A DNA stretch of 34,851 bases from JBGRPZ01 sp041725955 (GTDB lineage Bacteria; Bacteroidota; Bacteroidia; Bacteroidales; JBGRPZ01), in contig JBGRQE010000034.1 in the NCBI GenBank assembly GCA_041725955.1, positions 1 through 34,851 on the forward strand. The letters are read 5' to 3'. The notes under the pieces are model-generated. The model made no database searches and was not told the origin of the DNA. It saw only the letters and a program-made list of their open reading frames with translations. How positions within the stretch are numbered: the first letter of the stretch is position 1; each line of letters begins with the position of its first letter. Positions 9,272 through 16,812 of the stretch are shown here, one piece after another. The translations under genes were made by a program, and so were the position numbers.

Positions 9272-10522
9272 CTATTCAATGTGTTTTTTGAATAATATAG
9301 TAGCATTGTGACCTCCAAAACCGAAGGTATTATTCAATGCAACATTAACCTCTCTCTTTTGAGCTTCATGATAAGTGAAGTTCAGCTTACTGTCAATCTC
9401 AGGATCATCAGTAAAATGGTTAATAGTTGGAGGAACAATATCATTTTTCAATGCTAAGATAGTAGCAATAGATTCAATTGCTCCTGCTCCACCCAACAAA
9501 TGGCCAGTCATTGACTTAGTTGAGTTGATATTAATTTTGTATGCGTGTTCTCCGAAGAGATTCACAATAGCTTTTGGCTCGGCAATGTCACCCAGAGGGG
9601 TCGAAGTACCATGGGTGTTGATGTGATCTACATCTTCAAGCTTAAGACCTGCTTCCTCAATAGCGTTTTTCATACAAAGATGAGCACCCAATCCTTCAGG
9701 ATGAGGGGATGTCATATGGTGTGCATCACCAGTAGCACCACCACCACATACTTCCGCATAGATCTTTGCACCACGTGCAACGGCATGCTCATATTCTTCA
9801 AAGACGAGACCTCCCCCGCCTTCACCCATTACAAAACCATCGCGGTCCTTATCAAAAGGACGAGAGGCTGTTTTTGGATCATCATTTCTGGTAGATATTG
9901 CATGCATAGCATTAAATCCACCTACTCCAGCTTCATTAATCGCTGCTTCAGAACCACCTGTAATAAAAACATCAGCTTTACCTAAACGAATGTAATTAAA
10001 TGCATCCACTAAAGCATGAGCCGAAGAAGCACAGGCAGAAACTGTCGCAAAATTAGGCCCCATAAATCCATGACGTATGGAAATATGACCGGCAGTAATA
10101 TCAGCGATCATTTTAGGAATAAAGAAAGGGTTAAAACGTGGAGGCTTTTCTGAATCAAAAGCATTCACTTCCTTAAAAAAAGTCTCTAGACCGCCAATAC
10201 CTGAAGCCCAAATCACACCTACGCGAGTTTTATCAACCTTTTCAAGATCAAGCCCGGAATCTTCAATTGCCTGGTCGGCAGTTACCATACCATAAACGGT
10301 ACATGGGTCATACTTACGTATTTCCTTACGCTCAAAGAATTCACGGGGATCAAAGTTTTTCACCTCGCAAGCGAACCGAGTCTTGAAGTTGGTCGCGTCG
10401 AAACGGGTAATGGCATCAGCACCGCTGACTCCATTCAACAACGCATTCCAGTAATCCTGGACATTATTGCCAATTGGAGTCAGTGCACCTAAGCCAGTAA
10501 CAACTACTCGCTTTAATTTCAT
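9272..10522 (-). CDS. fabF: Beta-ketoacyl-ACP synthase II
   Basis: Elongating condensing enzyme of type II fatty acid synthesis; it joins malonyl-ACP to an acyl chain. At 416 residues it is typical. The active-site cysteine is in VSACASSAHA, and the two histidines are in INTHGTSTPLGD and KSMTGHLLGGAGA, giving the C-H-H triad. The C-terminal NNTFGFGGHNATILF is also family-typical. It lies 15 nt downstream of acpP, whose product is its substrate carrier, and touches rnc. Confidence 0.98.
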   Translation of the reverse strand: MKLKRVVVTGLGALTPIGNNVQDYWNALLNGVSGADAITRFDATNFKTRFACEVKNFDPREFFERKEIRKYDPCTVYGMVTADQAIEDSGLDLEKVDKTRVGVIWASGIGGLETFFKEVNAFDSEKPPRFNPFFIPKMIADITAGHISIRHGFMGPNFATVSACASSAHALVDAFNYIRLGKADVFITGGSEAAINEAGVGGFNAMHAISTRNDDPKTASRPFDKDRDGFVMGEGGGGLVFEEYEHAVARGAKIYAEVCGGGATGDAHHMTSPHPEGLGAHLCMKNAIEEAGLKLEDVDHINTHGTSTPLGDIAEPKAIVNLFGEHAYKININSTKSMTGHLLGGAGAIESIATILALKNDIVPPTINHFTDDPEIDSKLNFTYHEAQKREVNVALNNTFGFGGHNATILFKKHIE

Positions 10523-10537
10523 AAAGACGAAAATTTC

Positions 10538-10774
10538 TTATTTTGTATTTTTCTCAATGTAAGCAACTGCGTCGCCTACAGTAGCAATTTTTTCTGCTTC
10601 CGCATCTGGAATAGCAATGTTGAACTCTTTTTCGAATTCCATGATAAGCTCAACAGTATCAAGTGAGTCAGCTCCTAGATCATTAGTGAAGCTAGCTTCT
10701 TGAGTTACTTCACTTTCATCAACACCTAGTTTATCAACTATGATTGCTACAACTCTTGATTTTGCGTCTGACAT
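10538..10774 (-). CDS. acpP: Acyl carrier protein
   Basis: 78-residue acidic carrier of growing fatty acyl chains. The phosphopantetheine attachment serine is Ser37 in the D-S-L motif of LGADSLDTVEL. The start is the ATG at 10774 (MSDAKSRVV); the frame stays open eight codons further upstream, but that extension is not family-like. First gene of the acpP-fabF-rnc operon. Confidence 0.97.
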   Translation of the reverse strand: MSDAKSRVVAIIVDKLGVDESEVTQEASFTNDLGADSLDTVELIMEFEKEFNIAIPDAEAEKIATVGDAVAYIEKNTK

Positions 10775-10987
10775 ATCTATTCTTTTTAGGTTAAACAAGC
10801 TGCAAAGAAATGAATTAAAAAGAAAAAAAACAATACTTTAATCTAGTTTTTAGACTCTTAAGTTCTTAAACCCTTATAAACGAATAGGTTTAAACCATCA
10901 TTTCATCACATCAACTTTTAGTTAAAATTTAATTATTTTACTGGAAACTAATCCTTTAACAAAAATCCAAAGAACTTATTTAGAACG

Positions 10988-10995
10988 CAAAATTA
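10988..10995 (-). promoter_or_regulatory. Candidate -7 promoter element for the acpP operon
   Basis: TAATTTTG on the minus strand matches TAnnTTTG exactly. It would give a leader of about 210 nt before acpP. I could not find a clear -33 TTTG at the right distance. Confidence 0.4.
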
Positions 10996-11082
10996 AAGAA
11001 AATCAGACAGTTTACTGCATTTTTTTCTTCAAAAAAGCGCCTTCATACCTCCTTTTAGTCTTTAAAATAGTACTAAACAATA

Positions 11083-11646
11083 CTATTTCAATAATGTTGC
11101 AATAACTTCAGGAAAATGTTCATATTCTAACATATGAATCTTTTCCGCAAGACTTTCTGGGGTTTCCCCCTGTTCTAAATCTGTTTTTGCTTGAAAAAGT
11201 ATTTCTCCTTCATCAAAAAACTGATTCACATAGTGAATACTAATTCCACTATATTTCTCTTGATTCTGAACAACAGCTTCATGCACTTTCATTCCATACA
11301 TTCCTTTTCCACCATAATTAGGTAATAGTGCAGGATGTATATTTATTATTTTATTGGGGAATTTTTTTATTAAATCTTCAGGAATCAACCATAAAAAACC
11401 TGCAAGAACAATTAAATCTGGACTTATTTCTTGCAGCTCCTTAGTAATTACTCCATTTTTAAATTCATCTCTACTAAAAACTCTTACCGGAACACTCAAA
11501 TGATCAGCTCGATCAATCACACCGGCTCCTTTTTTATTACAAAAAACAGAGCATACATCAACCTGTTCTGAGTCCTGAAAAAAACGAATAATGTTTTCTG
11601 CATTAGTACCGCCTCCAGAAGCAAAAAGAACAATTCTTTTTTTCAT
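11083..11646 (-). CDS. purN: Phosphoribosylglycinamide formyltransferase (GAR transformylase)
   Basis: Third step of de novo purine synthesis: transfers a formyl group from 10-formyl-THF to GAR. 187 residues, normal for PurN. The phosphate-binding loop FASGGGTNAENI is at the N-terminus. The catalytic N-H-D set is visible in NIHPALLPNYGGKGMYG and in the D of FFDEGEILFQ. A TAnnTTTG element lies about 32 nt upstream, so it is likely to be its own transcription unit. A weak 8-bp hairpin (AAATAGTA/TACTATTT, 11066-11088) overlaps the stop codon but has no strong T-run. Confidence 0.96.
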   Translation of the reverse strand: MKKRIVLFASGGGTNAENIIRFFQDSEQVDVCSVFCNKKGAGVIDRADHLSVPVRVFSRDEFKNGVITKELQEISPDLIVLAGFLWLIPEDLIKKFPNKIINIHPALLPNYGGKGMYGMKVHEAVVQNQEKYSGISIHYVNQFFDEGEILFQAKTDLEQGETPESLAEKIHMLEYEHFPEVIATLLK

Positions 11647-11677
11647 TCTTATATTGTATTATATTTTGCTTAAAAAA

Positions 11678-11685
11678 CAAAAGTA
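11678..11685 (-). promoter_or_regulatory. Candidate -7 promoter element for purN
   Basis: TACTTTTG on the minus strand, an exact TAnnTTTG match, about 32 nt before the purN ATG. It sits directly after the ATPase terminator hairpin, so the T-rich stretch could serve both roles or match by chance. Confidence 0.4.
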
Positions 11686-11712
11686 TTTATTTCAGAAGAA
11701 TACTGAAATAAA
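11686..11712 (-). terminator. Terminator downstream of the P1B ATPase
   Basis: TTTATTTCAG and CTGAAATAAA form a perfect 10-bp stem with a 7-nt loop, 8 nt past the ATPase stop. The minus-strand continuation is T-rich. Confidence 0.65.
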
Positions 11713-11719
11713 AAAAGAA

Positions 11720-13672
11720 CTAATATCTGAAAGCTCTCATAATTCGAACAGAGTTTAATATTGCTAATAAAGCAACTCCTACATCAGCTATAACTGCCTC
11801 CCATAAATTTGCTAAACCCAAAGAGCCCAAAATAAGCACTAATAATTTTACACCTATAGCGAGTGCTATATTCTGAAAGATAACTTTGCGTGTATACAAA
11901 CCAATTTTTATTGCTGTATTAATTTTTGAAGGTTGGTCGGTTTGTATAACAACATCTGCAGTTTCTATAGCAGCATCGCTTCCCAAACCTCCCATAGCAA
12001 TACCTATATCCGAACTTGTTATAACAGGAGCATCATTTATCCCATCACCAACAAAAGCAACTGTATTCCCTTTCTGCTTTAAGTTTTGAACCACTTCCAT
12101 TTTATCTTGTGGCAACAACTCTCCCAACCCTTTGTCAATACCTAAGGTCGAAGAAATCCTACTTACAACACTCTTTCGGTCGCCCGACAACATAATTAGA
12201 GACTTTATATGTTTTTGCTTTCGTAAATCATTTATTGCCTGAATAGCATCAGGTTTTAAAGCATCGGCAATACTAAAATATCCAGCAAAAACACCATCAA
12301 CAGCCACAGCAATAACAGTAGTTTGTATCTCAGAAAAATCATGTGGATAAGAGATTGACATCTTATCAAGCAATTTAAAATTGCCAATAACAAATTCACA
12401 ACCATCAAGCTTAGCAGTCAAACCAAACCCTGCTAGTTCATGAAAGTCTTTTATAGTAATAGCATCTTGAGAATCTATTTCCGCATAGTTAACAATTGCT
12501 AAAGCAATAGGGTGTGTTGAATTCTTCTCAATTAATGCCACATTGTTTAGAACGGTCTGACGATCAAAAGAATTTTCGACATAAAAATCCTGCACCCTAA
12601 AGACTCCTTCAGTCATTGTACCTGTTTTATCAAAAACAACTGTATCTACTTTGGTAATAATATCAATATAGTTTGATCCTTTAAATAGAATACCATTAGC
12701 AGAAGCAGCTCCAATACCTCCAAAGTATCCCAAAGGAATGGAGATAACCAGGGCACAAGGACAAGAAATAACCAAGAAGATTAAAGCTCTTTGAAACCAT
12801 GTTTGAAAATCATAGGCAGAACCCAAAAACAAAGCGGGGAGTAATACCAACGCAAAAGCTAACCAAAAAACAATAGGAGTATAAATTTTAGCCAATTTAC
12901 TAATTAAGACTTGAGTTTTTGCCTTTCTACCAACAGCATCCTGAACCATCTGTAGAATATTAGCAAGTTTTGTATCTTCAAATTTGGAAGAAACTTCAAT
13001 TTCAATCAAATGATTCTGATTGATCATACCTGCAAGGATTTCTTCTCCAGCCATTTTTTTTACAGGTAGCGATTCTCCAGTTAGTGCAGAAGAATCAACA
13101 TTGGCTTTTTCAGATATAAGCACACCATCGAGAGCAATTTTTTCTCCAGGTCGAACCTGTATGACTTGTCCAACCATTACTTCTTTTGGATGCTTAACCA
13201 CCCACTTAGTATTTTCTTTTACAATGACTTCTTCTGCCTGAACTTTCAACAATGCCTCTATAGACTGTTTTGCTCTGTTAACAGCATTTTCCTGAAACTG
13301 CTCTCCTACAATATAAAACAACATAACAGCCACTCCTTCGGCATAAGAGCCAATAAAAAAAGCTCCTATAGTTGCTACTGTCATCAAAACGAATTCATTA
13401 TAAATCTTTCCTTTTAATAAAAGGCGAAAGGCTTTATAAAGAACAGTTTTTGATATAAATAAATATAAAAGCAAATACAGAAAAAAGTAAGTATCTATAG
13501 GTATTATATCAATCTCAAGCCATCTAAAGCTTATTAGCAGAAGTAAAAAAACAAAGCCCAATATAGGAATAACAAAATCCTTTAGAGAGGAAAAAAAATC
13601 TCTTGGTGAATCATCTTTATCAGAAAAATTTACCGCACAACACCCGTTTTGACAAGAATCTACCCTTTTCAT
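11720..13672 (-). CDS. Heavy-metal P-type ATPase, probable Zn/Cd/Pb exporter
   Basis: Inner-membrane P1B-type ATPase of 650 residues that pumps soft metal ions out using ATP. Seen in order: metal-binding CPC in FLVISCPCALVIS, phosphorylation site DKTGTMTEG, the P1B His-Pro motif in NSTHPIALAI, TGES in the actuator domain, and GDGINDAP. TM7 has a lysine (GVKLLVLILG) and TM8 has D-V-G (IADVGVALLAI), the pattern of the P1B-2 (ZntA/CadA) Zn/Cd/Pb class. It lacks the usual N-terminal HMA domain; there is only a short Cys-rich head with CQNGCC. The Fur-family regulator gene lies 55 bp upstream, which suggests metal-responsive control. The metal class is inferred from motifs, not proven. Confidence 0.92.
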   Translation of the reverse strand: MKRVDSCQNGCCAVNFSDKDDSPRDFFSSLKDFVIPILGFVFLLLLISFRWLEIDIIPIDTYFFLYLLLYLFISKTVLYKAFRLLLKGKIYNEFVLMTVATIGAFFIGSYAEGVAVMLFYIVGEQFQENAVNRAKQSIEALLKVQAEEVIVKENTKWVVKHPKEVMVGQVIQVRPGEKIALDGVLISEKANVDSSALTGESLPVKKMAGEEILAGMINQNHLIEIEVSSKFEDTKLANILQMVQDAVGRKAKTQVLISKLAKIYTPIVFWLAFALVLLPALFLGSAYDFQTWFQRALIFLVISCPCALVISIPLGYFGGIGAASANGILFKGSNYIDIITKVDTVVFDKTGTMTEGVFRVQDFYVENSFDRQTVLNNVALIEKNSTHPIALAIVNYAEIDSQDAITIKDFHELAGFGLTAKLDGCEFVIGNFKLLDKMSISYPHDFSEIQTTVIAVAVDGVFAGYFSIADALKPDAIQAINDLRKQKHIKSLIMLSGDRKSVVSRISSTLGIDKGLGELLPQDKMEVVQNLKQKGNTVAFVGDGINDAPVITSSDIGIAMGGLGSDAAIETADVVIQTDQPSKINTAIKIGLYTRKVIFQNIALAIGVKLLVLILGSLGLANLWEAVIADVGVALLAILNSVRIMRAFRY

Positions 13673-13675
13673 AAT

Positions 13676-13727
13676 TGCACTAATTTTGAGGCAAATTTAA
13701 AGCATCAAAACATGCAATGGAAGTGCA
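13676..13727 (-). promoter_or_regulatory. Candidate promoter/operator region of the P1B ATPase
   Basis: A minus-strand TAAATTTG (13692-13699) matches TAnnTTTG and would place the transcript start about 16 nt before the ATPase ATG. Around it lie an inverted pair TGCACT (13676-13681) / AGTGCA (13722-13727) and a tighter GCAT-N6-ATGC (13702-13715). Either could bind a regulator; this is inference. The promoter means the ATPase need not depend on read-through from the Fur-family gene. Confidence 0.4.
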
Positions 13728-14150
13728 TTATTTCTGATTACACTTATTACAAACCCCTTTTACAACCAAATTAACATTCTCTGCAACAAAACCTTCCGGA
13801 ATAGAAATTTTAGGTATTCTATAATCAGTGAGACATGTAGTTTCACCACATTTAACACAATGAAAATGCAGATGTAAATCATTCTCTAAATCACAAGTAC
13901 ATCCCTCTTTACATAAAGCATATTTTATTATTCCCGTTCCATCATCTATCTGATGAACAATCCCCTTTTCTTCAAATTTCTTTATGGTTCTATAAAGAGT
14001 TGTACGGTCAATTAACTCCAATTCATTCTCTACATCCGTTAAGGCAAAAGCATTTGATCTTCTCAATAAAGATTTGAAAATAAGCAATCGCATTGCTGTT
14101 AACCTCAATTTTTTTGATTTAAAAAACTTCTCTACATGACTTTCACTCAT
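13728..14150 (-). CDS. Fur-family metalloregulator
   Basis: 140-residue winged-helix regulator. The recognition helix region is ELIDRTTLYRTIKKFEEKG. The dimerisation domain carries the metal-rich HLHFHC, and two Cys pairs, CVKC and CNKC, make the structural zinc site; an extra CTC lies just before. Adjacency to a Zn/Cd exporter hints at a zinc-sensing (Zur-like) or peroxide/iron-type role, but the motifs alone do not decide between Fur, Zur and PerR. A 7-2-7 inverted repeat about 40 nt upstream may be its own operator. Confidence 0.9.
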   Translation of the reverse strand: MSESHVEKFFKSKKLRLTAMRLLIFKSLLRRSNAFALTDVENELELIDRTTLYRTIKKFEEKGIVHQIDDGTGIIKYALCKEGCTCDLENDLHLHFHCVKCGETTCLTDYRIPKISIPEGFVAENVNLVVKGVCNKCNQK

Positions 14151-14189
14151 AATTCCTTTGGCTTACATTTTTATACTACAAACATCTGC

Positions 14190-14205
14190 TTATCTTAAAA
14201 GATAA
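14190..14205. promoter_or_regulatory. 7-2-7 inverted repeat upstream of the Fur-family gene (possible operator)
   Basis: TTATCTT-AA-AAGATAA: the two 7-base arms are exact reverse complements. It is centred about 47 bp before the Fur-family start. Fur-family boxes are typically AT-rich inverted repeats of this size. No binding evidence; inferred from position and symmetry. Confidence 0.4.
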
Positions 14206-14266
14206 AAATAAATAATTATAAGAAGACTAAATTCTACAACAGAATATGAAATTCTGCAATTCGAGT

Positions 14267-14379
14267 TTTGTGTTTCAGGTTTTGCAAGATATAATGAATA
14301 TTATGAAACATTTGTATTTCAAATAATCTTTTAAAACACTTTGGTTTCATTTTCTAAATTTCAAAACCCGAAACACAAA
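14267..14379. repeat. 18-bp inverted repeat with 77-bp spacer downstream of ssb
   Basis: TTTGTGTTTCAGGTTTTG (14267-14284) and CAAAACCCGAAACACAAA (14362-14379) are complementary except at one base, which becomes a G-U pair in the ssb-direction RNA. It begins 8 nt past the ssb stop, so it could act as a terminator-like or RNA-stabilising structure, or be a dispersed REP-like repeat. The spacer is AT-rich and holds no gene. Confidence 0.6.
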
Positions 14380-14386
14380 TAATCAA

Positions 14387-14842
14387 TTAAAAAGGTAAAT
14401 CATCTTCATCCATTGCTGCTGGATTACTTTGTGGCTTAGGCTGCTCTTCAGAAATATTAGCAGGGATATCCTGAGCGGTAGGAGCTGGTGCTTGCGGAGC
14501 ATAGTCATTATCCTTTTTTGATCCCAGCATAGTCATATTTTGAGCTTCAATTTCAGTAGTATATCTTTTGCTGCCATCTTTATCTTCCCATGTACGAGTT
14601 CTTATTCTACCTTCAAGATAAATTTGATCACCTTTACGAAGGTATTTTTCAGCAATATCTGCCAATCCTCTCCATAAAACAATATTATGCCATTCAGTTT
14701 GCTCTACCTTCTGACCTTCTTTATTTTTATACGATTCTGAAGTTGCTATTCTAAAAGTTGCGACTTTAGCACCACTTTCAAAAGAACGTATTTCGGGATC
14801 TATTCCTAAACGACCAATTAAAATCACTTTATTTACTGACAT
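14387..14842 (-). CDS. ssb: Single-stranded DNA-binding protein
   Basis: 151 residues. The first ~110 form the OB fold, beginning MSVNKVILIGRLGIDPEIR and containing TEWHNIVLW and GDQIYLEGRIRTR. A Pro/Gln-rich linker leads to the acidic partner-binding tip ending DEDDLPF. It protects ssDNA and recruits replication and repair enzymes. It lies about 200 bp downstream of mutY on the same strand, a common Bacteroidota pairing. Confidence 0.97.
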   Translation of the reverse strand: MSVNKVILIGRLGIDPEIRSFESGAKVATFRIATSESYKNKEGQKVEQTEWHNIVLWRGLADIAEKYLRKGDQIYLEGRIRTRTWEDKDGSKRYTTEIEAQNMTMLGSKKDNDYAPQAPAPTAQDIPANISEEQPKPQSNPAAMDEDDLPF

Positions 14843-15043
14843 AAATAGAATTTTTATAAGTTAAATTAAAGATACTACCTAATAAATACCATTTGATGGC
14901 AAAACGTTAGCAGTAAAAAGTATTTTTTTTTAATTCTTAAAACAATTTATCTTCTGTATATTACACATAGCTCATCATTTGTAACGAATTCATCAAAATA
15001 CAAGCAACTACTATTACCATTTACGATTACAAACAGCAAAGTT

Positions 15044-16120
15044 TTAAACCTCTCTCTCCAAAAACAATTTCAAAGCTTTTTCAACGGGCTTTGGTACGGC
15101 ATAATTGTATATATTCTGACTTGACACTAAAATTGCATCTGCAATTGCTAAGTTCAAATTGAGATTAAATTCTACAGCAAAAAACCTACAGTGTAAGACT
15201 TGATGAGTTAGCTTATGCGAAAATTCAGCAAAATAGTCCAGAAAGAGCATTTCAGAAGAGTTGCCTTTATTAATTAAGAGATTAATCTCATTATGTAATT
15301 GTTCTTGCGACAACAAACAATCTCTCTCAAACATAGGAAACTGATATAAACTTTTCCAGACATCCTTTCCTTTACGTTTCTGTATTAGAATATACGGTTT
15401 ATTATTTTTCTTAACTATTGGAATGAAGAAATTAAAATATCTCTCTTTCAGACTTTTTTTTAAATCTCTAACAGGCCTTTCCAAAATAGTTCCATTTTGA
15501 AAAGAAATACAATTAATTCGAAAAATACAATCTTCACATAAAGGTTTTTTAGGTTTACATATTCTTGCTCCATATTCCATCATAGCTTGGTTATAATCAC
15601 CTGGATTACTTGCAGAAATAAGGTCTTTAGAAATCTCAAAGAATATCTTTTTTCCAGAATTTGAATCTATGGAAACATCAATATCAAATAATCTTGATAA
15701 AAATCGATAAACATTTCCATCAATTGCAGGGTTTACTTCGTTAAAGCTAATAGACGCTATTGCCGAGGCAGTATACGGACCAATACCTTTAAGTTTTTGT
15801 AGTTCCGACGCTGTTTTTGGGAATAGACCTTTGCGTTCATAGCAAATTTCTTTTGCTGTAAAATGAAGATTTCTGGCTCTTGAATAATAACCTAGGCCTT
15901 GCCAGAGTTTCATTACTTGATCTTCAGTAGCATTAGCTAATTTGCAGACATCTGGAAATTCTTTTACAAACAACTGATAATAATCAATTCCTTGTTTAAC
16001 ACGGGTTTGCTGCAGAATTACTTCTGACAACCACACAAAATAAGGGTCTTTTGTTGTTCTCCAAGGGAGTTCTCTGCTGTGGGTTTTGAACCACTTTAAA
16101 ATGCGTTTTTCTATCTCCAT
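15044..16120 (-). CDS. mutY: A/G-specific adenine DNA glycosylase
   Basis: Removes adenine mispaired with 8-oxoguanine. 358 residues. N-terminal HhH-GPD catalytic domain: LPWR near residue 20, catalytic Glu in LSEVILQQTRV, helix-hairpin-helix LKGIGPYTASAIAS, catalytic Asp in AIDGNVYRFLSRL. The 4Fe-4S loop is intact: C-x6-C-x2-C-x5-C in CKPKKPLCEDCIFRINC. The last ~130 residues form the NUDIX-like 8-oxoG recognition domain. It is divergently arranged with the HU gene; a TAnnTTTG element sits just upstream. Confidence 0.97.
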   Translation of the reverse strand: MEIEKRILKWFKTHSRELPWRTTKDPYFVWLSEVILQQTRVKQGIDYYQLFVKEFPDVCKLANATEDQVMKLWQGLGYYSRARNLHFTAKEICYERKGLFPKTASELQKLKGIGPYTASAIASISFNEVNPAIDGNVYRFLSRLFDIDVSIDSNSGKKIFFEISKDLISASNPGDYNQAMMEYGARICKPKKPLCEDCIFRINCISFQNGTILERPVRDLKKSLKERYFNFFIPIVKKNNKPYILIQKRKGKDVWKSLYQFPMFERDCLLSQEQLHNEINLLINKGNSSEMLFLDYFAEFSHKLTHQVLHCRFFAVEFNLNLNLAIADAILVSSQNIYNYAVPKPVEKALKLFLEREV

Positions 16121-16133
16121 GAGTTAGCTAGAA

Positions 16134-16141
16134 CAAATTTA
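16134..16141 (-). promoter_or_regulatory. Candidate -7 promoter element for mutY
   Basis: TAAATTTG on the minus strand, 14 nt before the mutY ATG, giving a predicted leader of about 10 nt. The -33 element is not clear. Confidence 0.45.
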
Positions 16142-16176
16142 TATAGAGTGATTTATGGTGAAAAAAAATTAATTTA

Positions 16177-16208
16177 TTTAGGCTTGAATCAAAAATCTTT
16201 TATCTTTG
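16177..16208 (+). promoter_or_regulatory. Promoter for the HU gene
   Basis: -7 element TATCTTTG at 16201-16208 and a -33-like TTTA at 16177-16180 with 20-bp spacing. Predicted leader about 44 nt. It is one of the better matches to the Bacteroidota consensus in this window. Confidence 0.6.
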
Positions 16209-16255
16209 CAGCCCAAAATAAAAAACATTTTTTTAAATCTTAAACAGCAGAAGAT

Positions 16256-16543
16256 ATGACAAAAGCAGAAATCGTAGCAGAGATCGCCAATAAGACAGGA
16301 ATTGAGAAGGTTGCTGTTCAAGCTACCGTTGAGGCTTTCATGGATACCGTTAAAGCATCTATGGTTAAAGGTGAAAACGTTTATCTAAGAGGGTTTGGTA
16401 GCTTCACTATTAAAAAGAGAGCTGAAAAAACTGGTCGTAATATTAGCAAGAATACTACTATCATTATTCCAGCTCACAACATTCCTGCTTTTAAGCCTGC
16501 TAAGACTTTTGTAAACGAGGTTAAAGATAACGTGAAATTATAA
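16256..16543 (+). CDS. HU/IHF-family DNA-binding protein
   Basis: 95-residue nucleoid protein that bends DNA. It has the HU fold: N-terminal helices MTKAEIVAEIANKTGIEK, then VYLRGFGSFTIKKRAEKTGRN leading into the DNA-binding arm, and the conserved IPAHNIPAFKPAK segment with the intercalating proline region. Divergent from mutY, and followed 28 nt later by the tiny basic gene, possibly on one transcript. Confidence 0.96.
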   Translation: MTKAEIVAEIANKTGIEKVAVQATVEAFMDTVKASMVKGENVYLRGFGSFTIKKRAEKTGRNISKNTTIIIPAHNIPAFKPAKTFVNEVKDNVKL

Positions 16544-16571
16544 TATTGTTCATATTTAAAACTGACTTATT

Positions 16572-16661
16572 ATGCCAAGCGGAAAAAAAAGAAAGAGACA
16601 CAAAATGGCAACTCATAAGCGTAAAAAGCGCTTAAGAAAAAACAGACATAAGAAGAAGTAA
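16572..16661 (+). CDS. 29-residue basic AURKAIP1/COX24-type protein, probable small ribosomal component
   Basis: ATG to TAA reading MPSGKKRKRHKMATHKRKKR and nine more basic residues; 18 of 29 are Lys or Arg and three are His. This is the near-invariant Bacteroidota protein usually named AURKAIP1/COX24 domain-containing, related to actinobacterial bS22 and mitochondrial small-subunit proteins. A role in the ribosomal small subunit is inferred from that relationship. It is easily missed because of its length. A 12-bp terminator hairpin starts 19 nt after the stop. Confidence 0.85.
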   Translation: MPSGKKRKRHKMATHKRKKRLRKNRHKKK

Positions 16662-16679
16662 TGTTCTCTTATAAAAGAA

Positions 16680-16721
16680 TTAATAACACAGTATCCTTCT
16701 TTCAAGGTTCTGTGTTATTAA
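16680..16721 (+). terminator. Terminator after the HU / small basic protein genes
   Basis: TTAATAACACAG (16680-16691) pairs perfectly with CTGTGTTATTAA (16710-16721), 12 bp, with a nested CCTT/AAGG in the loop and a T-rich tail. Confidence 0.75.
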
Positions 16722-16812
16722 ATTTTTATTAAGTTCGTAAAAAAGAATTCGTTCCTTCTTTTTTTATTTTTTGTTTGTAATTCAATTTATTACTTATAAA
16801 CACTCAATCGAC

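Noticed and set aside
9545..9985. 146-codon open frame antisense to fabF
   Set aside because: Shadow of a highly conserved gene; Cys/Thr/Ser/Ile-rich product with no recognisable motif.
11040..11065. AGGAGG followed by ATG on the minus strand, downstream of purN
   Set aside because: Spacing is one base, far too short for SD use, and the frame after the ATG has only five codons before TGA.
16771..16812. TTG at 16771 as start of the RNase G gene
   Set aside because: It would add 14 residues not found in relatives; GTG 16813 gives the expected DKELIID-type N-terminus.
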